Positions 9,265 through 20,639 of a DNA stretch of 64,000 bases are shown here, piece after piece. The DNA comes from Elephas maximus indicus (Eukaryota > Chordata > Mammalia > Proboscidea > Elephantidae): positions 47,768,635 to 47,832,634 of the forward strand of contig NC_064827.1 of NCBI RefSeq assembly GCF_024166365.1, given 5' to 3'. Each line of letters opens with the position of its first letter. Position 1 is the first letter of the stretch. The position numbers and the translations under genes are program-made. The notes below the pieces were generated by a model that did not search any database, was not told the DNA's origin, and worked only from the letters and a program-made list of their open reading frames with translations.

Positions 9265-11404
9265 TGATGGATTGAATTATGTCCTCCCAAAAATGTGTGT
9301 AACAACTTGGTTAGGCCATGATTCCCAGTATTCCGTGGTTGTCCTCCATTTTGTGATTGTAATTTTGTTAAGAGAACTAGGGTGGGATTGTAACACGACC
9401 CTTACTCAGGTCACCTCCCTGATCCAATGTAAAGTGAGTTTCCCTGGGATGTGGCCTGCACCACCTTTTATCTGTCAAAAGAGGTAAAAGGAAAAAGAAG
9501 GAAGCAGAGAGTTGGGGACCTCAAACTACCAAGAAAGCAGCACTGGGAGCAGAGCACGTCCTTTGGACCCGGGGTTCCTGCACCTTAGAAGCTCCTCAGC
9601 CAGGGGAAGATTGAGGACAAGGACCTTCATTCAGAGCTGACAGAGAAAGCCATCCCCTGGAGCTGACACCCTGAATTTATACTTGTAACCTACTACACTG
9701 TGAGAGAATAAATTTCTCTCTGTTGAAGCCATCCACTTGTGGTATTTCTGTTATAGCAGCACTAGATGACTAAGACAGAATTTGGTACCAAGAGAGTGGA
9801 ATGCTGCTCTAACAGATACCTTAACTGTGGAAGCGGTTTTGAAACTGTGAATGGATTGATTTGCAACAGCAGCAGAGAACCTGCAGTGGCAGAGAAGTGG
9901 CAACAGCAGAGAACCAGCAGGAGCAGAACCAAGAGACCATCACAAGACAGCTCTGGAGTAGACCCATGGAGCGAGAGAGCTGAGTGCCTGTGCACAGGAG
10001 GCTTCCTGGCAGAGTGGGGTGCCTCCAGGAACTTATCAGTGGAGCTAGGCTTGCTGACCCATGGAGCCAGACAGCTGAGTGCCTGTGTGCAGGAGGCTTC
10101 CTGGTGGAATGGGGTGCCTCCAGGAACTTACTGGTAGAGCTACAGAGCTTTGGAACACTTGCCCCAGCAGGGATGTGGGTGTGAGGCCCAAGGAGCTGTG
10201 TGAGGCCCAAGGAGCTGAGAGGCCAAGAAACCAGGAAGTAGAAGCTGAAGAGACAAAGAATACAAGAAGCTGAGGTGCCTCAGTCTCAAAAGGTATGGAC
10301 ATGTCCTATGGGGTTTCAAAGGGTGGAGCTATGGACTTTGGTGTTTCTAAGGGTGGAGCTGCCACTCAGATGGACAAAGAGAATGGTGTGCCTAAAGCCG
10401 AGGGAGCAGAGTTGCCATCCCAGTGGGCCTGGAAGGTGGAGTTGAAGCCCAGGGCTGAGCAGCCTCCACTCAGAATCCAAAGAGTGTGGCCAATACCTAG
10501 AGTCTGGAAGGCACAGCCGTTGTGTAAATTGTCTCAGAACAGAGGGTTATTTTCAAAGCTTTGAGGGCTAAAGTAATGTGTTCTGCTGCCTTGCTTGGTG
10601 CCTGTTATCCCTTCTTTTCCTCTGGTTTGTCGCATTTGTAACGGAAATGTCTAGCTTGTGCCTGTTTTGCCATTGTGCATTTGGGAGCAGATAATTTGTA
10701 TTCTAGATTTTACAGAGGAAGAGGTATTTTTGGATTTTGGACTTGGAGTTAGACTTTTGCTATGATATGAGAGGATGAATATGTTCTGCATGTTGCAAGG
10801 ATATAATTTTAGGGGAGGACAAAGGATGGAATGTCATGGATTGAATTGTGTCCCCCCAAAAATGTGTGCATCAACTTGGTTAGGCCATGATTCCCAGTAT
10901 TCTGTGGTTATCCTCCATTTTGTGATTCTAATTTTATGTTAAGAGGATTAGGGAGGGATTTTAATACCCCCTTATTTAGGTCACCTCCCTGATCCAATGT
11001 AAAGGGAGTTTCCCTGGGATGTGGCCTGCACCACCCTTTATCTCTCAAGAGAGACAAAAGGAAAAGGAAGCAAGTGGAGAGTTGGGGGACCTCATACCAC
11101 CAAAAAGGCAGCACCTGGAGCAGAGCACATCCCTTGGACCTGGGGTCCCTGCACCTGAGGAGCTCCTCAACCAGGGGAAGACTGATGACAAGGAATCTTT
11201 CTCCAGAGCCGACAGAGAGAAAAAGCTGTCCCCTGGAGCTGATACCCTGAATTTGAACTTGTAACCTACTAGACTATGAGAGAATAAATTTCTCTTTGTT
11301 AAGCCACACCAATTCCTGACTCGCAGAAACTGTAAAATAATGTTTATTGTTTTCAGCCACTAAGTTTGGGGTAATTTGTTACACAGTCATAGATAACTAA
11401 TACA
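9265..11404 (+). mobile_element. MaLR-type LTR retrotransposon fossil with both LTRs
   Basis: Two similar LTRs lie at about 9265-9777 and 10832-11404. Both have 'ATGGATTGAAT(T/A)(G/A)TGTCC' near the 5' end, and each carries its own 'AGAATAAATTTCTCT' signal region. They flank about 1.05 kb of interior that starts 'AATTTGGTACCAAGAGAGTGG', the usual MaLR interior start. The interior has a 95-bp direct duplication (units begin at 9961 and 10056). The LTRs have visibly diverged, so it is an old fossil with no intact coding capacity. It sits inside the L1M. Confidence 0.8.
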
Positions 11405-11416
11405 TTATTAGTCATT

Positions 11417-12517
11417 GTTGTTGTTAAGTGCCATCAGGTCGGCTCCGACTCATAGCAACCCTATGTACAACAGAATGAAACACTGCCCAATCCTGCACCA
11501 TCTTCAAAATTGTTGCAATGTTTGAGCCCACTGTTGCAACCATTGTATCAATCCATCTCATTCAGAGTCTTCCTCTTTTTTGCTGACCTTCTACCAAGCA
11601 TGATGTCCTTCTCCAGGGACTGGTCCCTCCTGATAACATGCCCTAAGTATGTGAGATGAAGTCTTGTTATCCTTGCTTCTAAGGAGCATTCTGGCTGTAC
11701 TTCTTCCAGGACAGATTTGTTCATTCTTTTGGCAGTCCATCATATATTCAATATTCTTTGCCAACCCCATAATCCAAAGGCATCAATTCTTCGGTCTTCC
11801 TTATTCATTGTCCAGCTTTCGCATGCATACGAGGCAATTGAAAACACCATGGCTTGGGTCAAGTGCACCTTAATCCTTAAAGTGACACCTTTGCTTTTTA
11901 ACACTTTGCAGAGGTCTTTTGCAGCAGATTTGTCCAATGCAATGAGTCGTTTGATCTCTTGACTGATGCTTCCATGGGCGTTGATTGTGGATCCAAGTAA
12001 AATGAAATCCTTGACAACTTCAACCTTTTCTCTGTTTATCATATGTTGATTACTGGTCCAGTTGTGAGGATTTTTGTTTTCTTTATGTTGAGGTGCAATC
12101 CATACTGAAGGCTGTAGTCTTTGATCTTCATTGGTAAGCACTTCAAGTCCTCTTTGCTTTCAACAAGCAAGGATGTGTCATCTGCATATAGCAGGTTGTT
12201 AACAAGTCTTCCTCCAATCCTAATGCGGTGTTCTTCTTCATATAGTCCTGCTCCTTGGAATATTTGCTCAGCATACAGACTAAATAAATATGGCGAAAAG
12301 ATACAGCCCTGGCGCACACCTTCCTTAACTTTAAATCACACTGTATCCCCTTGTTCTGTTGGAACGACTGCCTCTTGATCTACGTACAGGTTCCTCATGA
12401 GCACAACTAAGTGTTCTAGAATCCTCATCCTTCACAATGTTATCCATAATTTGTTACGATCCACACAGTCTAATGCCTTTGTATAATCAATAAAACACAG
12501 GTAAACATCTTTCTGGC
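11417..12517 (-). mobile_element. RTE (BovB-like) LINE, 5'-truncated, with target duplication
   Basis: In the sense direction (minus) it encodes parts of the RTE reverse transcriptase: RQGC and SPYLF (palm motif B), then YADDT (catalytic motif C, near 12180), then a C-terminal stretch with LGSTI. The frame changes between the RT part and the C-terminal part, so it is dead. The flanks ATTAGTCATT at 11407-11416 and 12518-12527 are a perfect 10-bp duplication of L1M sequence. The 3' end (left) is GTTGTTGTTAAGTGCCATCA, matching AfroSINE tails. Confidence 0.92.
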
Positions 12518-12527
12518 ATTAGTCATT

Positions 12528-13255
12528 AAAAAAAAATTTTTTTTAGGGCAATGCAAATTAAAGCTACAATGGGATGCCACTATACACTCACTAAAATGGG
12601 TAAAATTAAAAAGATTGAACATATCAAGTATTGATGAGGAGGTGGAGCAACTGGAACTCTCATATACTTCGTTGGCAGTGTCTTAAAAGTTGAAACATAC
12701 ACATACCATACAATCCAGCCATTCCTGTCCTAAGTATTTATTTACCTGAGGGAAATGAAAACACATGTCCACACAAAGACTTGTACAAGAATGCTCATAG
12801 CAACTTTAGCAGCTTTGTTTGTAATAGCCAAAAATTCGAACAACCCAAAAGCCCATCAACAGGTAAATGGATAAACAAATTGTAGTACATCTATGTAATG
12901 AAATACTATTTAGCAATAAGAAGGAATAAACTGTTGATATCACAATAATATGGATGAATGTCAAAATAGCTATGCTGAGTGAAAGCAGTCAGATAAAAAA
13001 GAATACACTCTATTAATACTCTGTAAAATGTAAATTAATTTATATGACAAAGTAGATCAGTGACTGCCTAGGAATAGTGGTGGCTGGGAAAGTAGGCATG
13101 AGGAACCTTTTTGGAAGTGATGGATACGTTAATCACCTTGATTGTGGTGATTTCATGAATATAATATATGTCAAGACTCATCAAATTGTATAGCACAAAT
13201 ATGTGCAGTTTATTATACATCATTTATTTCTCAATAAAGCTGTATTTAAAAAAAA
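12528..13255 (+). mobile_element. Old L1M copy, segment 3 and 3' end
   Basis: It resumes at 'GGGCAATGCAAATTAAAGC', passes 'GGATAAACAAATTGTAGTAC', and ends with 'GATTGTGGTGATTTCATG ... TCAATAAAGCTGTATTT' plus A run. That ending is typical of the L1MB/L1MC 3' UTR. Confidence 0.85.
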
Positions 13256-13329
13256 AACAACAACAATTTATACCAAAGGAAATTTACTGAGTAAGGAAAC
13301 ACACAGGGAAAGCTTTCAATCTCACCATA

Positions 13330-13651
13330 ATAATAAATGAAGTTAGGGCAATTATTAAGTTAAGGCAGTTATTAGATTATCAAAGATGATCACTGTTATT
13401 GCTACTATTAGCTTATATTGTTTGGATTTCTGTAAATTAGCAAGATACTCTTGGAGACACTTTGGCAGCACTATATTAAGAACAATCGAGCTGGATGAAT
13501 GGAAATGGGGAAACCAAAGTCAAGAAGGGAAGAGTGCTGACACATCATGTGGTTGGCAACCAATGTCACAAAACAATATATGTATTAATTGTTTAATGAG
13601 AAACTCATTTGCTCTGTAAACTTTCACCTAAAGCACAATTAAAAAAAAAAA
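13330..13651 (+). mobile_element. L1 3' UTR, 5'-truncated
   Basis: Ends CTCTGTAAACTTTCACCTAAAGCACAATT followed by poly(A), split here as two motifs CTCTGTAAACTTTCACC and TAAAGCACAAT. Same lineage as 42093-44639. The left boundary is uncertain. Confidence 0.65.
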
Positions 13652-14210
13652 AAAGGCATACATCTTCAAGCAAGAAAAAAAAAACATCAAAATGTTCATG
13701 GCTCTGTAAACACTGTTCTTAGGAATTTGTCTTAAGGATATTTCAAAAGAAATAAAAACCTCTTTATACAATTATATTCACAGTGGCAACACCTATATCA
13801 AAGGTACTGGAAACTACCTAATTGCCCAGCTACAGTGAAAATGTTAAATCAACACGAGACCATTTCATTCATTATTACAGATGAAAAATGAGACTGGAGA
13901 AACAACATACAGATATGTTTACAAAATAATCCAAATGTTCTGTGTACAAAGACTACAGAATTGTACATACACTCTGGTTACACCTATGTAAACATACATA
14001 TAATATGCACAAGAACACAAAAGAGGAGAAAAAAAAGAACAGAAAACCGAGTACATGAACACTAGGTAATTGGCATGTGGGTGAATTTTTTCCTTCTTGT
14101 TTGGACTCCTGTAATGTTAGGATGTTTTCATAACAGTTTTTAAAATGTCTCCTTGTTGTTTTTGGCTCAGTCTTCCAACCTGTGTGATTATTCTGGATCT
14201 TGAGTTTGTC
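13652..14210 (+). mobile_element. Old L1M/L1ME 3' region
   Basis: 'GTGGCAACACCTATATCAAAGG', 'GGAAACTACCTAATTGCCCAG' and 'TCTGGTTACACCTATGTAAAC' fit the 3' part of an old L1. Degraded. Confidence 0.5.
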
Positions 14211-16454
14211 AATTACTAGCATCAGCATATAAGTGCCCCATCAGCTTGCCTTCTATTTCTTCATCTAAGTCATTAATAAAATGCTAACAGACCTGGGTTG
14301 TGGTGTGAAGGATACACCTTTTTCTTCCCTTGATGGACGATGTCGTCACTGGTAGTCTGCTTAGGTTATTTCAATATCATAAATGACAGTTTCTAGAAAC
14401 TCATTTCCCAAGAAGGAGAACTAGGAGGTGGGTCAGGAAAGTGAACCTGGAAAAGGAGGTAATGATGCTTACCTTTGCTTGGATGGTCTTGCTCACTCAT
14501 TGTCAATCATCTGTGACTGGCTCCACTAAGGCACAGAAAATCATAGTAGGAGGTCTAGGAGGGGGTTAGAACTTTGAAAAAAAGAAGTGACAGGAGCCTG
14601 CAGAGGCTTTCGGAGGGCATTAATATGATTCTTTCAATAGTTACTTACCAAGTCCCTGCTTTATATAGATGGGGAGGCGAAAGCCCTGTCTTCAGAGAGT
14701 CAGGGTCTATCAGGACACTGACCCCATGTGGCAGCTAACTGGTGACGCTTCCCAAGTCTTTTCAACTCTACCTTCTTGTCATTCCTGGAAAGACCTTACC
14801 TCTCCTTCCTCTTGCTTCTCTCCATCCCCACAGCCCTTGCTCACATCTAGGGCTTCACTACTGCATTTTTTTCTACTGTTCCAGAGCCATGTTCCAGTGG
14901 TCTGCTTGGTCCCACCACCTAAGGGTAGTTTGACCTGTCCAGAGCTCAGAGAAAGCAGGGAGCCACACACACCAGAAGGACAAGCCCAGATCCCTTACCA
15001 ACCCTATAACCCCCGGAGTTCCGCCCTACTCCATGGTGCACAGGATGCACATGACGGGTGGCATCAGGATTGGAGAATATGTCTCTGAAAGCACAAAGGC
15101 CGGGATCCAGCCCAAGGCCAAAGCTTTCCCAAACCCTCCTGATAAAATGTTGAGCCAGACCTGCCAGGGCAGAGGCCAAGGCTGCAGATCTAAGACTGTA
15201 AGCCTCCAGGGCACCAGAGACAGAGGCTGCCCTGGTGAGACCCCGTCCAGTAGGGCCAAGTTGCCTGAACTGCCCCTCAAAGTCCTCTTCTTACCTCAAA
15301 GAGTCCCTGAGAGATAGAGCCTTATGCTAGCTGTGTAGGCCCACACCCCAGCTCTCTAAAAGGCTTGGGCAGCCTTCAGAAGGCTCACCTCAGTTTTTAG
15401 ATTGCTCATAGATTCCACAAAGATTTCCAACCTAGAAATTTCATAAACATCCTGTGACCTCCTGTGAGCCTGCAGTCCTCGATTCTGAGCTTGGCCTAGA
15501 GGTATAGGTCCCTGACCTCAGGGTCCAAGGAGGCGGTCCCATATCAACCTTGGTGCCATGGTCATTCCCATGACACTCTTGCTTCCCATGCTAGTGAAGC
15601 ACCCTCTGCACCCTTCTGCAGGCCCTGAATCTAGGGTAGAAGAGGCTGGTCTGAGTCTGAACACCCCACATGCCCTGCTCACCACCTGTGGAATGCCAGC
15701 CTCTGGGCTCTCCTGCTCACCTGCCTAGATGGAAGTATCTTTCCAATCACCATGCTTTTAGGTCCTGGGCACTGCCCATCCTCCTTAATGTACCTCTATT
15801 GCCTATAACTGTGTCTGTAGTCCTACCACCTGCCTCATCTCTCCCCAGCCCAGCCACTAAAGGACATACCTAATCTCTAGATTCCGGTCTCTCCCGGTCT
15901 GCACTATCCCTCCAACAAGCTCAGAATTCTGCTCTTACAAGAGGAATCTGGTCAAAGTGGATACAGTGAACTTAGCCTTGCAATAAAACATAACTCAGAA
16001 CACGTGTCTTCTATATTTTAATCACAAAGTGGATAATAGTTCAATGGAAGTAGTCTCTATTTGGCTTGCTCTTCTGCCTTTAGATCTGTAGGACTCTGCA
16101 ACTTGCCAAGAGTGGCCAAAATTGGAAACTTGAGGGTGGTTAGTTTCATACTGAGCCTTGTCAAGGTGTTTCCTCCACCCTTCCTCCACACACCATCACT
16201 CACTCTCACCCCAGCCATCTCCAGTCACCTTACTCACCCTCTTCAAGAAGCTGTGTCCATGTCCAGCTCTCCCATTAGACAAGCAGCTCCTTTGACCGTA
16301 CGCTTTTTGCATCACCAACCCCAACCCTACTTCACAATACTTTGCCTAGTTCTTTCACATGTAAGAGCACAATGCTTTTCCCTAGAAAATATGAAGGAAT
16401 AAGACTTAAAATACCAAGGAACAACATTTAAAAACAAAAAGAACTCCCTAGAAA
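14211..16454. other. Unique intergenic DNA upstream of FOXE1
   Basis: I recognise no gene, RNA or repeat. Frames up to 139 codons near 14669-15317 overlap one another on both strands and show no domain. The sequence is moderately GC-rich and could hold non-coding exons or regulatory DNA I cannot identify. Confidence 0.45.
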
Positions 16455-16552
16455 TAGCTAAGGCTTGTTAAAAGTATAAGTTGCAGGTACTATGCTAAGC
16501 ACTTTAATCCTTATCATTCTTATTATCCCCATTCTGTAGATAACTGAGGCTT
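16455..16552 (-). mobile_element. MIR SINE, left part (interrupted)
   Basis: 'GTACTATGCTAAGCACTTTAATCC' and 'ATCCCCATTCTGTAGATAACTGAGG' are reverse MIR sequence. The rest of the same MIR resumes at 17116 after a 0.56 kb insertion. Confidence 0.75.
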
Positions 16553-17115
16553 GCTTTGTTGTTGTTAGTTCACGTACAATAGAAAGAAACATTGCCTGGT
16601 CCTATGCTATCTTCATGGTCATTGGTGTCCATTGTTGTGGCCACTGTGTGCCTTCAAGTCTAGGGGCCTCATCTTCCAGCACTATATTGGGCAATATTCT
16701 ACTGTGATCCGTAGAGTTTTCACTGGATAATTTTCAGAAGTAGATCACCAGGCTCTTCTTCCCAGTCTTACTCTAGAAGCTCCTCTGAAACCTATCCACC
16801 AAGGGAGGCCCTGCTGGTATTTGAAATACTGGTGGCATTGCTTACAATACCATTTGAAAAAGAAAAAAAAAAAAAAAAACCACTGCCGTAGAATTAATTT
16901 CAACTCATAGCGACCCCCATAGGATTTCCAAGGCTATAAATCTTTACAGAAGCAGACTGGCACATCTTTCTCCCTTGGAGTGGCTGGTGGGTTCCAACTG
17001 TTGACCTTTTGGTTAGCAGCCAAGCCCTTTAACTACTGTGCCACCAGGGTTCTTGCCAGTATCATAGCAACTAGCAAGCTACCACAGTATGACAAGCTGA
17101 CAGATGAGTGGTGGA
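16553..17115 (-). mobile_element. RTE-related non-autonomous repeat, interrupted by AfroSINE
   Basis: It begins TTGTTGTTGTTAG like the complement of an RTE 3' end, then has 'GGGGCCTCATCTTCCAGCAC', 'TTTTCAGAAGTAGATCACCAG' and 'GGTATTTGAAATACTGGTGG', resuming after the SINE at 17054. I do not recognise coding sequence. Probably a non-autonomous family using the RTE machinery; this is inferred from its end. Confidence 0.5.
16862..17053 (-). mobile_element. AfroSINE, long form
   Basis: A poly(A) run (complement of the tail) leads to AACTCATAGCGACC, then the long-form middle 'AAATCTTTACAGAAGCAGAC', and the head complement GTGCCACCAGGGTTC. Nested in the RTE-related repeat. Confidence 0.9.
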
Positions 17116-17205
17116 AAGTGAGGATTATAAAGGTTAATTAACTTTCCAAAAGTGCCATAGCTAGGAAGCAGGGGAGCTGGGAATCAACCCAGGCTTGTCA
17201 GTGAA
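17116..17205 (-). mobile_element. MIR SINE, right part
   Basis: 'AACTTTCCAAAAGTGCCATAG' and 'GGAGCTGGGAATCAACCCAGG' complete the MIR begun at 16455. Confidence 0.7.
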
Positions 17206-18420
17206 CTGCTAAAACTGTATTAAGTCTTATGAAAAACTGATCTCATAGGATTCATGTTGGTTTCTAGCAATCTATACTAGTGTCAGTCACTGCTGTACTC
17301 ATTCCTTGAGCTGGGTTCCCTTGCTGACCCCCAGCTCCTGGTCACATCTGGCTTCTTTCTTTTGGCCCCAGTGGTGAGGGGTGCCAGAAATGTTGGTGAC
17401 TTGGTATTAACTTCCAAGGGAAAGGGAACCACCATTTTTCTTCTGAGAGTTTTCTGCTCTGCTTTCTGTCCTGGGTCTGCTTGCTACAGAAAGAAAAAAA
17501 ATTCTTTAAGTACTCAAAACTCTAACGTAGGAAGGAGCCTTAGAACCTCTAGATTCCCCTGCCCTGGCTTGGCTGACCCAATTCTCTGTCATAACCTATA
17601 AACTCAACCTGTCTAAAGTAGCAGAGGGAGAGAAGGCATCCTTCTCATTTTTGTAGAACTTTGTAGACTTACAAATATTACAAATGCATTGATCTATTTA
17701 ATTCTTTGTGGCCTTTGGGACCAAAGGCAGGGGAAGTGAGAGGGAGCCCAGGACCCAAAGGCGAGTGGACAGAAAGTCAGAGGAGCTGACTTCCACTCCA
17801 TACTGCCCAATCCTGCATCCTCTGGATGGACAACCATCTCTCTGGGCAGCGTCTCTCTCCACATGGTCCTGCAGAGCTAAAGGGCTGATACTAGCAGCCT
17901 GGGCCTGGCTAATATGGATTGGGGGCGAGAGACCTCACTCCCTGACTGTGCCCCCCAATGGGAATGACTCTGTAAAGCTGAACCCAGAAAGAAAGGACGG
18001 GGGGAGCACATTTATACAACGAGGCAGAAAGACCAGGAGGCCGAAGGAGACAGGCACTCCACATTGCAAGGCAGAGAAGGATGCAGGAAGTGAGCAGGTG
18101 GCTAAAAAGGAAGAATGAGAGCAAAAAGGCTGAAGGAAAGAGGCCGGAGGAAGTTTGGGCCGCCCTTTGCGGACACAACTGGCTCCCGGAGCCACCACCC
18201 ACCTCCCCGCTGTGGGCACCAAGCAGCCAGCCAGCGGGACTGGGGTGGCTGGAAGACCAGCCCAAGGCACAGCGCCACGTTCTACTCAGCCCAGCAGAGG
18301 ACCTTGGAGGCATCACAGACCCGAATCAGAGGCCTGAGAGTGAAGAGGTCACTGCTTTTTCCTGTGCCTCTGCGAGCTGAACTGGCAGCCAGGCTTCTCT
18401 TCTCTAAGAGCTGGGAGTGA
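17206..18420. other. Unique intergenic DNA upstream of FOXE1
   Basis: GC content rises toward the right. Several overlapping frames over 100 codons exist on both strands (17708-18420), but none has a domain. No repeat recognised. Confidence 0.45.
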
Positions 18421-19640
18421 GGGGAATCACCGGTCCTTTTGAGACTGCATTGCAAACCACGGACGATCCCCCGCAAGCGAACACCCACAAGCTTCTATAC
18501 AAACTCTGGGCTTTCTAGAGCCCCAAGGAGGCGCACGGAGCTCCGACGCAGCCCGAGACACTGGACGCCGACATTCCCCGAGGGCCGCCCCTGGCCCATG
18601 GTCCCAAATCTAACCCATGTGTCCCTCTCGCCGCCACCCCAGCCACAACCTCAGCTTTCCCAGGAGTCTCCACCACATGGCCGAGCCCGCTCCCATCTGA
18701 GGCCTCACCTCCACACCTCCCCTCTGGGGTCCGAGCGCTCCGCGTGGCCAAGGGAAACGCAAAACGCGAGAAGCTAGCCTGGGAGGTGGAGGTACTGGCC
18801 GAGATCGCAGCACGAGTCCCCCACTGGGCCTTGTGCAGTGGTATAAGTCTGCGCCCTCTCAGAGCGGTGACCCCTTCCGGTCGCCACCATCGTCACTCCG
18901 ATCTCCAAGTCACCTCCTTTGCTCCCTGCTCCTGGGACTCGTGGGCAGAGTTGGGAGAGGACTCGGGGCAGGCACTTCCTCCCGGTGAGCCAGAAGGCTT
19001 GGGGGTGGGGGTGGGAGTGGGGGTGGGGGTAGGGGTGGGGGCGGGGGCGGGGGTGGGGGTGCGGGTGGGGGCGGGGGGGCAGGGGGACCCCCTCTTTCAG
19101 GGTCCCAGTTCCTCAGTCCGGCCGGAATAATATTTCTCCGTTCACTGGGTTTAAATAATGCGACACGGAGTAAGCACTGGGCGGCCCCACCGGCTCCCGA
19201 GGTCCCCGCAGCGCGGAGAGGGAGACAGGCCACGCCCGTGGGGGCCTCCGGACCCGGGATCTCCATTTCTTCACGAGAAATGTTCTCCTTTAGTCAACCA
19301 GTACTTCTCGAGGGTGGCACCTCGGCCCATGCCGGCAGCAGTTTGAATTTTCCCCAGCGGCTTGTCTTTTTCCACGTCCAAGAATTCGCCAGAGAACAAC
19401 CTTAAAAGCGAAGAAAACGATCATGGCTTGGCGATGCGGCCGACTCCGTCCTCTTGACTTCCTGGAAGAGAGGGAGTGGTAGGGGGGTCCCCCACTTCAC
19501 AGATGGCGCAAATGAAGCCTAAGAAGGGCAGCGATGCCTCACGTCGGCCAGGGAGGCTATGAACCGAGCCGGAGGCTGGAGCCCTTACTCGCCCCGCTGT
19601 TACAAACCGACGCCTGCAGTCGTAGACAGGGCTGAGTGGC
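18421..19640. promoter_or_regulatory. CpG-rich block about 5 kb upstream of FOXE1
   Basis: A GC-rich stretch with many CpGs (for example around 18540-18600, 19120-19260 and 19540-19610) stands apart from the FOXE1 island. It contains a long G-run array at 18997-19085 and an AT island TTTAAATAAT at 19150-19159 just after it. In human an antisense lncRNA (PTCSC2) is known in the FOXE1 upstream region. Whether this block is a promoter for such a transcript is my inference, and no exon can be read from sequence. Confidence 0.35.
18997..19085 (+). repeat. G-rich (GGGGGTG)n array, quadruplex-prone
   Basis: About 90 bp of GGGGTGGGGGTGGGAGTG-type units with GGGGGCG variants on the + strand. There are far more than four G-runs of three or more with 1-3 base loops, so it meets the usual G-quadruplex pattern. 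Confidence 0.9.
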
Positions 19641-19867
19641 CGGACTCCCTGTGTGGCAGTGTCTAGCTCTTATGCCCTCTGGGGCCATACAGCCCGCTAT
19701 CCCAAACAGACTGTCCCAGAGTCATCCAAACACAGGTCACTTTCAACGCTCCCACTGGTAACTAGATTCTTGGATCTGATTGATGAGCACCCAGCCCCGG
19801 GGCCTGGAAGGAGAGTGGCCTTGCAGGCGTCTTCGGCATAATAAACTAAGGAAAAACTGAGGGCCCT

Positions 19868-19912
19868 GCGGCGGGGCCAGGGAGGGGGGGCGAGGGGGAG
19901 GGGGGCAGTGTG
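19868..19912 (+). repeat. Second G-run tract
   Basis: 'GGCGGGGCCAGGGAGGGGGGG' continues with 'CGAGGGGGAGGGGGGCAG'. Also quadruplex-prone, about 0.8 kb from the first tract. Confidence 0.8.
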
Positions 19913-20639
19913 AAGTCGGAAAGCCTTAGTTTCCCTCCGGTGTAGCCGCCTTTAAACAAGTCCCTTCCGCAATCTGGGCCTAGTTTCCTTCCAGCTTGAA
20001 TTTCCAAGATTTCCTTAAGCGGAAGAGTGGATTATCTCGGTGTCCGTAGGAAGGGCATCTGGGGCAGGGGTGTGGAGGAATTTTCCATGACTCCTTAGCT
20101 CCCTTGTTTTATTTACAAACCCTCCAAGGTCACCTCAAACCTGCGAATGTGGTTGCCGCCGAAGAGCTCCGAGTCTTCCACGATCACCAGTCCCCTCCCC
20201 CCCAAAAAAATTCCACGAAAGAAAAATGTAAAAAATTGTACAAACAACGGCCTGCAACTGGGCAGGTTTCTCCAAGGGGTGTTGGGGATACACGCAGGGC
20301 AGAACACAGCCCAAAGCAAGTGGAACTCAACTGCTGGCGCCCACAGTCACACGAATCCACCTCTGCCACACTGGGAAAGCTGTCTACAGGGCTGGAACCC
20401 ACCCTGGTAGCTTTCAAGTAATTCTCAGCAGGGTCTGTGATGCCTCAAAGGTTAAGGAGCACAGCATCAGAGAAGAGGGGAAGACTTGACCATGATCACC
20501 CCACCCCCCAGTAGGAAACAACAGAAAAAGCAGGGAAATGCCCAGACTCTGTAGGGACTTTTCCATATGGTTTTGATCCAAACGGGTAAACTGCCCCAGT
20601 TCACTCTGACCTGTGCACTTACTAAATTGTTTAATGGGG

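Noticed and set aside
14669-15317. Possible retrogene (frame starting MVHRMHMTGG...)
   Set aside because: I could not match it to any known protein, and frames overlap on both strands. No poly(A) tail or target duplication was seen.
17708-18420. Several overlapping frames over 100 codons upstream of FOXE1
   Set aside because: Frames exist in most phases on both strands, which is expected in GC-rich DNA. Nothing resembles a known protein.
19840-19845. AATAAA in the upstream region as an end of an antisense or upstream transcript
   Set aside because: An isolated hexamer is expected by chance and no transcript can be defined around it.
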